Part shown: one piece after another, positions 34,287 to 43,134 of the stretch
How the letters are laid out: each line of letters begins with the position of its first letter
Position numbering within the stretch: position 1 is the stretch's first letter
Source of the DNA: Legionella hackeliae
Lineage (GTDB): Bacteria; Pseudomonadota; Gammaproteobacteria; Legionellales; Legionellaceae
Assembly: GCF_000953655.1 (NCBI RefSeq)
Contig: NZ_LN681225.1
Span: 1,566,001-1,630,000, forward strand
DNA: 64,000 nt
Reading direction: 5' to 3'
Position numbers and translations under genes: made by a program
Notes under the pieces: model-generated
Seen by the model: the letters and a program-made list of their open reading frames with translations, nothing else
What the model was told of the DNA's origin: nothing
The model's database searches: none

Positions 34287-34376
34287 TGGCGGAGAGAGAG
34301 GGATTCGAACCCTCGATGGGATTTCTCCCATACTCCCTTAGCAGGGGAGCGCCTTCGACCACTCGGCCATCTCTCC
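34287..34376 (-). tRNA. tRNA-Ser (GCT)
   Basis: A 90-nt minus-strand tRNA starting GGAGAGA and ending TCTCTCC-G-CCA. The anticodon loop CTGCTAA gives GCT, for AGC/AGU serine codons. The long variable arm (TATGGGAGAAATCCCAT) is as expected for a class II serine tRNA. Confidence 0.95.
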
Positions 34377-34543
34377 GTTCAATGGAGGCGAAGTATAACA
34401 GGTATTTATGCGACGTCAACTCTATTTAAAAATGTTTTTTATATCAAGTCTCTAAAAGCTTACAAAACCACAGGATTACTGCTATCTTTTATAGGATGAT
34501 TTTTCACGATTGTCAGCTGCATTGGCAACTATCAGGAGGAGTA

Positions 34544-35863
34544 ATGAAGCTCAAATCGAATTTAAGCGGCAGAGATGTATATGTAGTTGATGGTAGTCGA
34601 ACACCATTTCTTAAAGCCAAAAATATAGGTCCTTTTACTGGCTCAGATTTGGCGGTTGCGGCAGGTATGCCATTGTTAAATCGTCAGCCTTTTCTACCCT
34701 CTGATTTGGACGAGGTAATCATCGGTTCTGCCATGCCAGGTCCTGACGAAGCAAATATTGCCAGAGTAATAGCACTGCGTCTTGGTTGTGGAGAAAAAGT
34801 TCCAGGGTTTACTGTTATGCGAAACTGCGCTTCTGGTATGCAGGCTCTTGATAATGCAGCGATGCAAATTGCCAATGGCAGAAGTAATCTTGTTCTTGCT
34901 GGTGGTACCGAAGCAATGAGTCATGCGCCTTTATTATTTAACCAAAAAATGGCGTCATGGCTTGCGAGCTGGTTTGCTGCCAAAAGCATGGGACAGCGTG
35001 CAGTGTTAATGACTAAATTTAGACCCTCATTTCTTGCTCCTGTAATCGCATTATTACGTGGACTAACTGATCCCATTGTCGGTTTAAACATGGGACAAAC
35101 CGCTGAAAAAGTCGCTTATCGCTTCAACATTACTCGCGAACAGATGGATGCTTTTGCTTGTGAAAGTCATCGACGTTTAGCGTTAGCATTTGCAGAAGGG
35201 CGCATGGAGGAAGTAACGCCGATTATTGATAGTAGAGGGCGAGTTTATCCTCAGGATGATGGCGTTCGTGCAGATTCTAGCGTTGAAAAACTTGCGAAAC
35301 TAAAACCCTATTTTGATAAAAAATATGGAATGGTGACGCCAGGTAACAGCTCACAAGTAACCGATGGTGCTTGTTTGCTCCTCCTGGCAAGTGGTGATGC
35401 CGTTAAAAAATATAATTTGCCTGTTATAGGACGCATAGTTGACTCCCAATGGGCAGCACTTGATCCATCACAGATGGGATTAGGGCCTGTTCATGCAGCA
35501 ACACCGATTATGGAGCGTCACAACTTAAAACCTGTTGATTTTGATTGCTGGGAAATTAATGAAGCATTTGCCGCCCAGGTTTTAGGTTGTTTGGCAGCAT
35601 GGGATGATGAAGAATATTGCCGTACTCAGTTAGGTTTAAAACAAGCAATGGGGGCACCTTCATTAGGTCGATTAAATATGGATGGTGGTGCGATAGCAGC
35701 GGGTCATCCAATTGGTGCTAGCGGCGCTCGTATAGTATTGCATGTGCTGCAATCTCTAAAACACCACAATGGAGCACGCGGTATGGCCGCTATCTGCATC
35801 GGTGGAGGACAAGGGGGAGCAATGTATCTGGAACGTGTGACAGAGGTAAAAGGACATGAGTAA
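34544..35863 (+). CDS. fadA: Acetyl-CoA acyltransferase (thiolase) of beta-oxidation
   Basis: A 439-residue thiolase performing the last step of fatty-acid beta-oxidation: cleavage of 3-ketoacyl-CoA by CoA. The start at 34544 has AGGAGGAG six bases upstream; an ATG at 34496 would add 16 residues without such a site. The nucleophile cysteine is in Arg-Asn-Cys-Ala-Ser-Gly near residue 90, the His in Gly-His-Pro-Ile-Gly-Ala-Ser-Gly near 388, and the second Cys in Cys-Ile-Gly-Gly-Gly-Gln-Gly near 423. The gene overlaps the multifunctional alpha subunit by 8 nt. FadI is the alternative name, as the length is nearer FadI than FadA. Confidence 0.88.
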   Translation: MKLKSNLSGRDVYVVDGSRTPFLKAKNIGPFTGSDLAVAAGMPLLNRQPFLPSDLDEVIIGSAMPGPDEANIARVIALRLGCGEKVPGFTVMRNCASGMQALDNAAMQIANGRSNLVLAGGTEAMSHAPLLFNQKMASWLASWFAAKSMGQRAVLMTKFRPSFLAPVIALLRGLTDPIVGLNMGQTAEKVAYRFNITREQMDAFACESHRRLALAFAEGRMEEVTPIIDSRGRVYPQDDGVRADSSVEKLAKLKPYFDKKYGMVTPGNSSQVTDGACLLLLASGDAVKKYNLPVIGRIVDSQWAALDPSQMGLGPVHAATPIMERHNLKPVDFDCWEINEAFAAQVLGCLAAWDDEEYCRTQLGLKQAMGAPSLGRLNMDGGAIAAGHPIGASGARIVLHVLQSLKHHNGARGMAAICIGGGQGGAMYLERVTEVKGHE

Positions 35864-37877
35864 CTATAAACATTGGGAATTACAAACGGATGCTGATCAC
35901 ATTGCTTGGTTGGCAATTAATCGTCAAGATACAGCCGTCAATGCGATTAATAACGAAGTGTTGGATGAATTAAATGGGCTTCTACAAGAAATTGGCCAGC
36001 GCGCAAAATTAAAAGGTTTGATCATTTATTCAGCAAAAGAGAAAGGTTTTATTGCCGGAGCTGATGTGAATGCGTTTTCTCAATTCACAACTCCCGCAGA
36101 AGCAGTTGATTTTCTTAGAAAAGGACAAACTGTTTTTTCTCGATTGGAAGCTTTATCAATACCCACTGTAGCCATGATTGATGGTTTTTGTATGGGCGGT
36201 GGCTTGGAGTTAGCACTAGCTTGCAATTATCGTATCGCCAGTGACGATAAAGATACTCGTATCGGCTTGCCAGAAGTCATGTTAGGCATTCATCCTGGCT
36301 GGGGTGGCACTGCCCGTTTACCACGACTAATTGGCGGATTTGATGCACTGTCTAAAGTCATTCTGACTGGCGCACCATTGAGTGCAGAAAAAGCTAAGCA
36401 TTTAGGTATTGTGGATGATGTTGTTCCACTAAGACAATTAAAGCGCGCCGCGGTTTATTTTATAAAAAATAAGCCACCTAAGCATAAGCCAGGATTTCTC
36501 CAGGGATTAACGAATTCCGCTTGGGTTCGCAAGCTCTTGGCTCCACTTTTGCGCAGTCAAGTTGCCAAGCGCGTATCTAAAAAACATTACCCTGCACCTT
36601 TTGCGGTGATTGACCTTTGGGAAAAAGAAGGGGGCATGGGAGAGCGAGCTTATTTAAAGGAAGCTGATTCTGTTGAGCAATTAGTCAGTGGAAGTGATAC
36701 AGCACGCAATCTCATTCGTGCATTTTTATTGCGTGAGCGGATGAAAGCTTTTGCAAAAGATAGCGATTTTAATGCAGAGCATGTTCATGTTATCGGGGCT
36801 GGTGTAATGGGTGGTGATATTGCTGCCTGGTGTGCTTTACGTGGACTACACGTAACCTTACAAGATAAATCACATTTGCAAATCGCTCCTGCCATTGGAA
36901 GAGCGCACGCTTTATTTAAAAAGAAATTACGTAAGCCACGTCTCATTCAGGCTGCTATGGACAGATTGATACCTGATCCACAAGGACATGGGATTGCGCG
37001 TGCCGATGTATTTATCGAAGCGGTATTTGAAAATCTCGAAGTTAAGCAAGCAATTATGAAGCAGGTTGAGGCGAAAGCTAAAAAGACTGCCATTATTGCT
37101 ACAAATACTTCCAGCATTCCTTTGGATGAAATTAGTACTGCAATGACTAATCCGAAACGTCTGGTAGGAATTCACTTCTTTAATCCAGTCGCCAGAATGG
37201 AGCTTGTAGAAGTTGTAAGCAGCTCGAAAACTTCTAAAGATGTGGGTGAAGATGCATGCGCCTTTGTAAATCAAATTGGACGTTTGCCATTGCCGGTAAA
37301 ATCAAGCCCAGGATTTTTAATCAACCGCGTATTGATGCCTTATCTCATGGAATGTGTGCAATTACTTGAAGAAGGTTATAGTGGGGAAGAAATTGATAAA
37401 GCCGCGAAAGACTTTGGTATGGTAATGGGGCCTGTTGAATTGGCTGATACTGTCGGAATGGATGTTTGTTTGGCTGTGGCTGAGAATTTAACCTCGCACT
37501 TCGGTGGAACCGTTCCTCAACGATTACGTGATATGGTTAAGAAAGGAAAGCTGGGACGTAAAACTGATGAAGGGTTCTATCGCTATAAAAATGGTAAACC
37601 TATTAAGCAAAAGGTAACTAGTACCAAACCCAGCAAAGACATTTCTAATCGCTTAATTTTGCGAATGGTTAATGAGGCTGCAACTTGTCTACGTGAAGGT
37701 GTTGTTGCCGATAGCGATTTGCTCGATGGCGGAATGATTTTTGCGACAGGCTTTGCTCCTTTCCGTGGTGGTCCAATGAATTATGCCAAGCACTTTGGTC
37801 ATGACAAGCTCAATGAGCTTTTTGCAAAACTAGAAGCGCAATATGGTGATCGATTCAAAGCGGATGTAAGTTTATAA
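35856..37877 (+). CDS. fadB: Enoyl-CoA hydratase / 3-hydroxyacyl-CoA dehydrogenase (FadB/FadJ type)
   Basis: A 673-residue multifunctional protein. Residues ~10-190 form a crotonase domain (Ile-Ala-Gly-Ala-Asp-Val-Asn oxyanion loop and Gly-Gly-Gly-Leu-Glu-Leu-Ala), catalysing hydration of enoyl-CoA. Residues ~305-480 form the NAD-binding dehydrogenase (Gly-Ala-Gly-Val-Met-Gly-Gly-Asp-Ile and Asn-Thr-Ser-Ser-Ile-Pro), followed by the C-terminal dehydrogenase domains. With the overlapping thiolase it makes the alpha2-beta2 beta-oxidation complex. It is shorter than E. coli FadB (729), closer to FadJ. A strong terminator follows at 37900. Confidence 0.92.
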   Translation: MSNYKHWELQTDADHIAWLAINRQDTAVNAINNEVLDELNGLLQEIGQRAKLKGLIIYSAKEKGFIAGADVNAFSQFTTPAEAVDFLRKGQTVFSRLEALSIPTVAMIDGFCMGGGLELALACNYRIASDDKDTRIGLPEVMLGIHPGWGGTARLPRLIGGFDALSKVILTGAPLSAEKAKHLGIVDDVVPLRQLKRAAVYFIKNKPPKHKPGFLQGLTNSAWVRKLLAPLLRSQVAKRVSKKHYPAPFAVIDLWEKEGGMGERAYLKEADSVEQLVSGSDTARNLIRAFLLRERMKAFAKDSDFNAEHVHVIGAGVMGGDIAAWCALRGLHVTLQDKSHLQIAPAIGRAHALFKKKLRKPRLIQAAMDRLIPDPQGHGIARADVFIEAVFENLEVKQAIMKQVEAKAKKTAIIATNTSSIPLDEISTAMTNPKRLVGIHFFNPVARMELVEVVSSSKTSKDVGEDACAFVNQIGRLPLPVKSSPGFLINRVLMPYLMECVQLLEEGYSGEEIDKAAKDFGMVMGPVELADTVGMDVCLAVAENLTSHFGGTVPQRLRDMVKKGKLGRKTDEGFYRYKNGKPIKQKVTSTKPSKDISNRLILRMVNEAATCLREGVVADSDLLDGGMIFATGFAPFRGGPMNYAKHFGHDKLNELFAKLEAQYGDRFKADVSL

Positions 37878-37899
37878 TTTAGTAGTAATCTTTCTTGTG

Positions 37900-37926
37900 A
37901 CGGCAAGGTATTTCCTTGCCGTTTTT
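37900..37926 (+). terminator. Intrinsic terminator after the fad operon
   Basis: A 9-bp stem (ACGGCAAGG / CCTTGCCGT) with a TATTT loop runs directly into TTTTT. It ends the fad transcript just before the L,D-transpeptidase gene. Confidence 0.9.
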
Positions 37927-37946
37927 CTTTTGGAAGAGTAATAAGC

Positions 37947-38843
37947 ATGAAACGAATTAATATCTTGCAGAGACTTGTTCTAGGCTTAAGCCTAATTGCC
38001 TTAAAACCGTTATGGGCTCTTACTTTCGTGCTACCAACCCAAGGCGATGTCATTGGTGAGATTCAATATGTGAATCCAGAAATGGGAGAGTCATTAAGTG
38101 AAGTAGGGATGCGTTACGATATTGGTTATTACGAGATGATTAGGGCTAATCCACAAATCAGTCCGACGAGTCTATTAGATGAACGAACCACAGTGCTCAT
38201 TCCTTCGCAGTTTATTCTACCTAATGTACCTCGTGAGGGAATTGTAATCAATCTGGCAGAATATCGCCTGTATTATTTTCCTCCAGATGAGAATATTGTT
38301 GTAACAATGCCTGTAGGTATTGGGCGTGAAGGGTGGACTACACCTTTAGGACTAACAAAAGTAGTGAGCAAGGAAAGAAATCCTGTGTGGCGACCAACAG
38401 CCAATGTCATTGCTGAAGCGGCAAAGCATGGTGCTCCTATTCCGAATGAATTCCCTCCTGGCGAGGATAACCCACTGGGCAGGCATGTTTTACGTCTGGG
38501 CTGGCCTACTTATCTTATTCATGGAACAAATCGACGTGATGGAGTGGGAGCCAGGGTAAGTGCTGGTTGCTTAAGAATGATGCCTGATGATATTGAATAC
38601 CTCTATAGCATGGTGAAAACGGGGACGCCCGTACGAGTACTGAATAATCCTGTTAAATTTGGTTACTCTGATGGTGCGTTATATATGCAGGTGCATCCTC
38701 TTTTAGTGGAGCAAAAAAGACAAAGTCTAAATGCTCTGGCAGATGCCAAACTAAGAGAGATTAGCATGTCTGCCAAGATTAACCAGAAACTGCTTCAAAG
38801 CGAGTTAAATTTTCCAAGCGGGATTCCAAAAAAAATAAGCTAG
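37947..38843 (+). CDS. L,D-transpeptidase (YkuD family) with LysM-like N-terminus
   Basis: A 298-residue exported protein with a signal peptide (about 1-25). Residues ~35-80 resemble a LysM peptidoglycan-binding unit (Gly-Tyr-Tyr-Glu-Met-Ile-Arg-Ala-Asn-Pro). The catalytic YkuD domain covers ~95-240, with His in Leu-Ile-His-Gly-Thr-Asn and the nucleophile in Val-Ser-Ala-Gly-Cys-Leu-Arg-Met. It should cross-link peptidoglycan or attach lipoprotein in the periplasm, as the YbiS/YcfS/YnhG enzymes do. The usual His/Ser before Gly-Cys is Ala, a tolerated position. Convergent with the PAP2 gene, with no gap. Confidence 0.88.
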   Translation: MKRINILQRLVLGLSLIALKPLWALTFVLPTQGDVIGEIQYVNPEMGESLSEVGMRYDIGYYEMIRANPQISPTSLLDERTTVLIPSQFILPNVPREGIVINLAEYRLYYFPPDENIVVTMPVGIGREGWTTPLGLTKVVSKERNPVWRPTANVIAEAAKHGAPIPNEFPPGEDNPLGRHVLRLGWPTYLIHGTNRRDGVGARVSAGCLRMMPDDIEYLYSMVKTGTPVRVLNNPVKFGYSDGALYMQVHPLLVEQKRQSLNALADAKLREISMSAKINQKLLQSELNFPSGIPKKIS

Positions 38844-39716
38844 TTATTTTTTTGCACAAAAAAAACATAAATAATGGGTAACTGCCAAAATTAAACCACT
38901 TGCAATCAGATCGATTGGGTAATGCCATCCTAATAATACGCAGGATGCAATAAGTAATAGGTTAATAGGTAGCAGTAGGAAAAAAATGAAACGCGACCAA
39001 CGCATTAAATAAAGACAAAGCCAGGCCCAAATTGCATGGAACGAAGGAAAGGCAATCATTCCACCATCAATGGTTGATGGCGGGATGTGCTGATGAATCT
39101 CACTAAATTTAATACCTGTTGCGTATTGTTCGGGACTAAAAAGTTCACTCTTAAAGAAAGTTGCTGGTGCCACCGTGGGATAAAAATAATAAATGGTGAA
39201 CCCTATCAATGAACTAATTAGTAATAAGCAATAATACTCACGTAAATAAGAGAATTTTCGCATGATAATGGCCACGAGAGGTAAAATACTCATTTGATAA
39301 GGCAAGCTGTCATAAATATAAACAAGCAATTGTGTGAATAACGCAGAGCGTTGAGTCCAGGCAACAATTTTGACTAAATTAATATTTGCAGCTGCTTCCA
39401 AGGCGAATAATTTGTCATCGATTGGAGTAAAGGGTGTGTATTGAATCGCGTTAGTGGCAAATGCAATAACTGACATCACCAGAAAATAATAAATCAATTC
39501 CCTAGTCATTTTAACAACCATATTTGAGCGGCCAAATTGTAGATAACTACCTAAAAAACCAAGAAAAAGAATTAAAGCAATTAATAAGATATTTGGAGGG
39601 AAATAGTTATTGCCAGGAAATTTGTAGAACAAATGGTTGATAACCAGGGCTATTGTTGCCAATAGACTAAGGGCAAAAGCAGCGATAATAGAGCAGTGAT
39701 TGGAATTGCGCGACAT
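38844..39716 (-). CDS. PAP2-superfamily membrane phosphatase
   Basis: A ~290-residue integral membrane protein with about seven hydrophobic helices. The PAP2 signature halves are visible near the C-terminus: Phe-Pro-Ser-Phe-His-Ala and, about 40 residues later, Gly-Trp-His-Tyr-Pro-Ile-Asp. These supply the two catalytic histidines and Asp of lipid phosphatase or phosphotransferase enzymes (phosphatidic acid, undecaprenyl-PP or inositol lipid). The start is set at the ATG 39716; a TTG two codons upstream is possible. It lies 9 nt after the CsrA-paralog gene and is probably cotranscribed. Substrate unknown. Confidence 0.8.
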   Translation of the reverse strand: MSRNSNHCSIIAAFALSLLATIALVINHLFYKFPGNNYFPPNILLIALILFLGFLGSYLQFGRSNMVVKMTRELIYYFLVMSVIAFATNAIQYTPFTPIDDKLFALEAAANINLVKIVAWTQRSALFTQLLVYIYDSLPYQMSILPLVAIIMRKFSYLREYYCLLLISSLIGFTIYYFYPTVAPATFFKSELFSPEQYATGIKFSEIHQHIPPSTIDGGMIAFPSFHAIWAWLCLYLMRWSRFIFFLLLPINLLLIASCVLLGWHYPIDLIASGLILAVTHYLCFFCAKK

Positions 39717-39725
39717 TAGCAAGAA

Positions 39726-39923
39726 TTATTCTGAACCATCATTGTTTTGTTTCTGTTTTATTGCCCGGTAAATTTCTTCGCGATGAACCTCGACTGAACG
39801 TGGCGCATTGACACCAAATTTAATATTACCATGCTCCAACGTTTTAAATGCAACAATTTGAACAGTAGTGCCTTTAATATTCACAGTGAGTGGTTCTTCA
39901 AAGGGAATAGTCACGATATTCAT
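39726..39923 (-). CDS. csrR: CsrA paralog (CsrR-like RNA-binding regulator)
   Basis: A 65-residue protein from the ATG at 39923, which has AAAGAGG upstream; a longer frame from 39959 adds 12 residues without support. The C-terminal half is typical CsrA (Gly-Val-Asn-Ala-Pro-Arg-x-Val-x-Val-His-Arg-Glu-Glu-Ile-Tyr), including the RNA-contacting Arg. The N-terminus differs from the canonical Met-Leu-Ile-Leu-Thr-Arg. L. pneumophila has a paralog, CsrR (lpg1593), located near rpsF; the same neighbourhood here supports the name. CsrA proteins bind GGA motifs near start codons and change translation. Confidence 0.78.
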   Translation of the reverse strand: MNIVTIPFEEPLTVNIKGTTVQIVAFKTLEHGNIKFGVNAPRSVEVHREEIYRAIKQKQNNDGSE

Positions 39924-40020
39924 AAAAACCTCTTTACTTTTTAATACGTTATATCGCATGACCCAAGTAAATGCAATGTTTTAATCGTCTTGCTTGACCA
40001 TAAAAATGGCTCTCTTAACT

Positions 40021-40090
40021 ATTGCTTCGCATTGCTCACAAAGACGTTTTTCTGCGAATAAAATTTCGTCATTGCACCGCGGTGAAGTAG
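40021..40090. repeat. Degenerate palindromic dispersed repeat
   Basis: ATTGCTTCGC at 40021-40030 followed by a CAAAGACG tail, and CGTCATTGC at 40067-40075 followed by a GTGAAGTAG segment, look like inverted halves of the GTCATTGCGAG...GAAGCAAT element seen elsewhere in the window. It lies between the csrA paralog and a small gene. Confidence 0.45.
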
Positions 40091-40108
40091 CTATACGAAA
40101 GTTGATTA

Positions 40109-40531
40109 TTAGGGGTTAGCGCTGTCGTATTTGATCGATGCTTCTATTAAAACATCGTTCACAATTTGATCCATAATATCCAAAGGTGACATTGTTTTGG
40201 ATTTCTCAAGGGCAGTAATGCGTTTAGCTAGCCTATCTGACTCTCTTCCGCCATAGAAACTATTCGCTACAGTTTTACCTCTTTCTTCTTGACATAGCTC
40301 AAGTACATTTTGCACAGTTTTCAAGGTTTGCAAATAATTTGAGGTCATAGATGTTTCCATAAGTTGGACTATGACATCTACTGAATTTGTGTGTTGTTGT
40401 AATACATTAGAGCATGTTTCTGCCAACTCATTAACCTCCTTACGATAGTTCATTTTCTCATGTAACATCAAATGCTGCATGGCACGAATACTTTGTGCTT
40501 TAATTAATGCATTAAAGGTGTCCCCACTCAT
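40109..40531 (-). CDS. Hypothetical helical protein, 140 aa
   Basis: An unrecognised 140-residue soluble protein, almost entirely helical by composition, with a Met/His-rich segment near residues 18-27 and charged residues toward the C-terminus. No signal peptide or motif is seen. It starts at an ATG 278 nt upstream of and divergent from rpsF. It may be a lineage-specific Legionella protein. Confidence 0.55.
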   Translation of the reverse strand: MSGDTFNALIKAQSIRAMQHLMLHEKMNYRKEVNELAETCSNVLQQHTNSVDVIVQLMETSMTSNYLQTLKTVQNVLELCQEERGKTVANSFYGGRESDRLAKRITALEKSKTMSPLDIMDQIVNDVLIEASIKYDSANP

Positions 40532-40644
40532 ACTAATAATCCTTAAGCAGCAATTATTGTTTATTGTAGTCTGGATTTTTAGATTTGCCGGTAAAAGGTT
40601 AAAGAATAGTAAATCAGCTGTAATTTTTTATCTTCTTGTGCTTT

Positions 40645-40739
40645 TATAATGCAATGATAAGCGTTTTCTCTTCACAATTTGACAAAATTCCAGTAAATCT
40701 AATGGTAAATTTGCTCCCAAATAGAAAATCAGTTAAGAT
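40645..40739 (+). promoter_or_regulatory. Promoter region of rpsF
   Basis: A perfect TATAAT lies at 40645-40650, and a second candidate pair TTGCTC (40711) and TAAGAT (40734) has 17-nt spacing. TTGACA at 40679 has no good partner at 17 nt. At least one should drive rpsF; which one is unclear. Confidence 0.35.
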
Positions 40740-40758
40740 TGTGCGTTTTTTTAACCTT

Positions 40759-40786
40759 GCCTTACTCTAATTTCATTGGAGAAGGC
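40759..40786 (+). promoter_or_regulatory. Hairpin in the rpsF mRNA leader
   Basis: GCCTT (40759-40763) and AAGGC (40782-40786) enclose a bulged A and a CTC/GAG inner stem. Ribosomal S6:S18 autoregulation acts on rpsF leader hairpins in other bacteria, but the CCG bulge typical of that motif is not evident here. Confidence 0.3.
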
Positions 40787-40809
40787 TATTAATCCATAAG
40801 GAGAAATTA

Positions 40810-41148
40810 GTGAGACATTATGAAGTAGTGTTTCTAGTGCATCCCGATCAAAGCGAACAAGTACCAGCAATGGTAGAGCGCTATGAAGGTATTATCACTA
40901 AACATGGTGGTCAAATTCATCGTAAAGAAGATTGGGGTCGTAGACAACTTGCTTACACCATTAAAGATGTACATAAAGCACATTACATATTAATGAACAT
41001 CGAATGTAATCAGGCTGCACTTGATGAATTAAAAAATTCGTTCAAATTCAATGACGCGATTTTAAGAAATTTAATTATCAAGCGCAAACACGCGATCACT
41101 GGTCAATCCGTGTTAATGAAAAAAGAAAAAGATGAAAGAGCAGCCTAA
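40810..41148 (+). CDS. rpsF: 30S ribosomal protein S6
   Basis: A 112-residue ribosomal protein that binds 16S rRNA with S18 in the platform. The start codon is GTG, preceded by AAGGAGAAATTA. Family marks include [14 protein letters not shown] at the start and Trp-Gly-Arg-Arg-Gln-Leu-Ala-Tyr. It is followed 13 nt later by rpsR, as in most gammaproteobacteria, except that priB is absent between them. Confidence 0.97.
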   Translation: MRHYEVVFLVHPDQSEQVPAMVERYEGIITKHGGQIHRKEDWGRRQLAYTIKDVHKAHYILMNIECNQAALDELKNSFKFNDAILRNLIIKRKHAITGQSVLMKKEKDERAA

Positions 41149-41161
41149 GGAGTAGTTATTT

Positions 41162-41389
41162 ATGTCAACTTCATATTTCCGTCGTAAAAAAATGCGTTTC
41201 AGTGCAGAAGGTGCTAGTGAAATCGATTATAAAGATGTCAATGTGCTGAAAAATTACATTACTGAAACAGGTAAGATAGTTCCAAGTCGTATTACTGGTA
41301 CACCCACTCGCCCACAACGCCAATTGGCTCAGGCGATTAAATGGGCACGATTCTTGGGCTTGTTGCCTTACTGTGATAGCCACCGATAA
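41162..41389 (+). CDS. rpsR: 30S ribosomal protein S18
   Basis: A 75-residue small-subunit protein with the standard ending (Arg-Gln-Leu-Ala-x-Ala-Ile-Lys-x-Ala-Arg-x-Leu-x-Leu-Leu-Pro-Tyr). The N-terminal Arg-Arg-Lys-Lys-Met-Arg is present. AAGGAG lies before the ATG. It partners S6 on 16S rRNA. Two bases separate it from the next membrane-protein gene. Confidence 0.97.
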   Translation: MSTSYFRRKKMRFSAEGASEIDYKDVNVLKNYITETGKIVPSRITGTPTRPQRQLAQAIKWARFLGLLPYCDSHR

Positions 41390-41391
41390 AA

Positions 41392-42312
41392 ATGGCACGT
41401 TTGGGCGAGTTATTGCGAAAGCAGGGACATTTTCTACTGGAAAATGATACTTATGCGTTGATTTATATCGCAATTTTAGCCTTGATTCCTTTTGCTGCAT
41501 GGTTATCTGTCGCGGTAATAGCGTTAATAACTTTGCGCAAGGGGTGGGGTGCTGGATTCAAAGGATTAGTAGTGGGGATGCTGGCAATGCTATTCCTGTC
41601 ACTACTATCCTCGTCCTGGTCTTTGGCTGTGATGAATGCTGTGATGGCCTTTTTGCCTTGCTACTTGACCGCGGGTGTATTGCGCTCAACGACAAGTTGG
41701 CGTATCGCTGTTGGTTTTATCGTTTTGCAAGGGTTAGTAGGCCTTTTAATGATACATTGTTTGGCTCCGGAATTTATCACTGAGCAATATCAATTTATCC
41801 AGGCAATCTTAAAGCAAGTTGAGCACGACAATGCTGTAGCTGATTTGCTAAACAACCAGGATGCAGTCAATTCAGTCGTTATTGCTAACTATATTGTTGG
41901 TATTCAAGCAGTAAGTATTGTGTTGTCAGCAATTGCTTCACTTATGTTGGCTCGCTCTATCCAATCCGGCTTATATTATCCGGGTGGATATCGACAAGAA
42001 ATGATTAATTTTCGAGCCAGTGCGTGGGGTGTTATTGTACTTACTATTGCGGCAATTGGTACTTATTTAGAAAACCCTTTAGCAATAAGCGTTCTGCCCG
42101 TGCTCGCAATATATTATGCAGGCGCTGGTATAAGTATAAGCTTTAACATATTGACCAGAGGTAAAAAGGGTATTGGTACATTATTTTTAATATTGATTCC
42201 TTTAGTTTTATTACCATTTGTCATGTTGCCCATTTACGTGGTTTTAGGTGCTTTAGATAGTTGGTTTAATTTTAGATTACGTTTACCTGCTAAAACAGGT
42301 GGAGCAAAATAA
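41392..42312 (+). CDS. DUF2232-like integral membrane protein
   Basis: A 306-residue protein with about eight hydrophobic helices, inserted between rpsR and rplI. Proteins in this locus in other gammaproteobacteria belong to the DUF2232 group of predicted membrane proteins with no proven function. The start at 41392 is 2 nt after rpsR, so it must be cotranslated with the ribosomal genes; its tail lies 13 nt before the rplI start. No catalytic motif was seen. The coupling to ribosomal protein genes is conserved but unexplained. Confidence 0.75.
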   Translation: MARLGELLRKQGHFLLENDTYALIYIAILALIPFAAWLSVAVIALITLRKGWGAGFKGLVVGMLAMLFLSLLSSSWSLAVMNAVMAFLPCYLTAGVLRSTTSWRIAVGFIVLQGLVGLLMIHCLAPEFITEQYQFIQAILKQVEHDNAVADLLNNQDAVNSVVIANYIVGIQAVSIVLSAIASLMLARSIQSGLYYPGGYRQEMINFRASAWGVIVLTIAAIGTYLENPLAISVLPVLAIYYAGAGISISFNILTRGKKGIGTLFLILIPLVLLPFVMLPIYVVLGALDSWFNFRLRLPAKTGGAK

Positions 42313-42325
42313 GGGGTTTACTAAG

Positions 42326-42775
42326 ATGGAAGTTATTTTATTAGAAAAAATTAGAAACTTAGGAAATTTAGGCGATAAAGTAAATGTAAAGGCTGGTTAC
42401 GGTCGCAACTACCTTATCCCACAAAATAAAGCTGTATTTGCTACAGAGTCAAATATTGAGCGGTTTGAACAGCGTCGCGCAGAGCTTGAAAAGAAAGCTC
42501 AACAATCATTGGCTAGTGCTGAACAACGTGCTGCCAAGTTGAATGATATCACCGTGGTGATTTCTGCAATGGCTAGTGACGAAGGCAAGCTTTATGGTTC
42601 AGTTGGTCCCAATGAAATTAAAGATGCTTTAAAAGAAAAATCAATTGAAGTTAGCAAGCGTGAAATTGTTATGCCTGAAGGACCAATTCACTCAATCGGT
42701 GATTATGTAGTTGAAATTCACGTTCATAGCGATGTAATTGCAAATCTGCAAGTTCAAATTGCCCCATCTAAATAA
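42326..42775 (+). CDS. rplI: 50S ribosomal protein L9
   Basis: A 149-residue L9 with the usual start Met-Glu-Val-Ile-Leu-Leu-Glu and the rRNA-binding loop Gly-Tyr-Gly-Arg-Asn-Tyr-Leu-Ile-Pro near 28-36. The long central helix and C-terminal domain are intact. I set the start at 42326, not at an upstream frame overlapping the membrane gene, because this is the invariant family N-terminus. The operon ends at the terminator 42791-42824. Confidence 0.97.
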   Translation: MEVILLEKIRNLGNLGDKVNVKAGYGRNYLIPQNKAVFATESNIERFEQRRAELEKKAQQSLASAEQRAAKLNDITVVISAMASDEGKLYGSVGPNEIKDALKEKSIEVSKREIVMPEGPIHSIGDYVVEIHVHSDVIANLQVQIAPSK

Positions 42776-42790
42776 TGAATGTGGCTCATA

Positions 42791-42824
42791 AAAAGAATCT
42801 GCTACTCGGCAGATTCTTTTTAAT
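42791..42824. terminator. Terminator of the rpsF-rplI operon
   Basis: A 12-bp perfect stem (AAAAGAATCTGC / GCAGATTCTTTT) with a TACTCG loop ends in a T-run. It also lies at the stop of the convergent NIF3-like gene, so it can serve both strands. Confidence 0.9.
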
Positions 42825-43134
42825 ACCGTTCTAGTCGTATCACCTCAAATGCTGGTTCTTCGTAAGGATGGCTGGTTTTTAACGCCTCTACAACTTTTTC
42901 AATATGTGAGGCTGAGCAGAGCATCTCAACTTTATACTCAGAGACAAACGTGAGCGCATTGATTGTACCGATTGTTGGATTTGCACCGCTCAAGGGTTTG
43001 AATTGTCCTTGGCCTTGGCATTGCCAACAACAGTGCTCATAATCCCCTTGTCTTCCTGCTCCAGCATCAAATAGTGCTTGTTTAACAAGTTCAAGATGAC
43101 TTTCTGGGACATAAAAGGCAAGTTTAAAATCCAT
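42820..43134 (-). CDS. NIF3-like/YqfO-type small protein
   Basis: A 104-residue protein corresponding to the stand-alone insert domain found in NIF3/YqfO proteins: Phe-Lys-Leu-Ala-Phe-Tyr-Val-Pro at the start, Gly-Ala-Gly-Arg-Gln-Gly-Asp-Tyr-x-His-Cys, and His-Pro-Tyr-Glu-Glu-Pro-Ala-Phe near the end. The fold is PII-like and may bind metal or ligand; no function is established. Its ATG overlaps the redoxin stop by one base (TGATG), so the two are translationally coupled. Confidence 0.8.
   Translation of the reverse strand: MDFKLAFYVPESHLELVKQALFDAGAGRQGDYEHCCWQCQGQGQFKPLSGANPTIGTINALTFVSEYKVEMLCSASHIEKVVEALKTSHPYEEPAFEVIRLERY

Noticed and set aside
34202-34429. Open frame across the two tRNA genes
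   Set aside because: It is the complement of tRNA-Arg and tRNA-Ser; the apparent protein is a well-known annotation artefact.
40679-40684. TTGACA as the -35 of rpsF
   Set aside because: No reasonable -10 hexamer lies 16-18 nt downstream.
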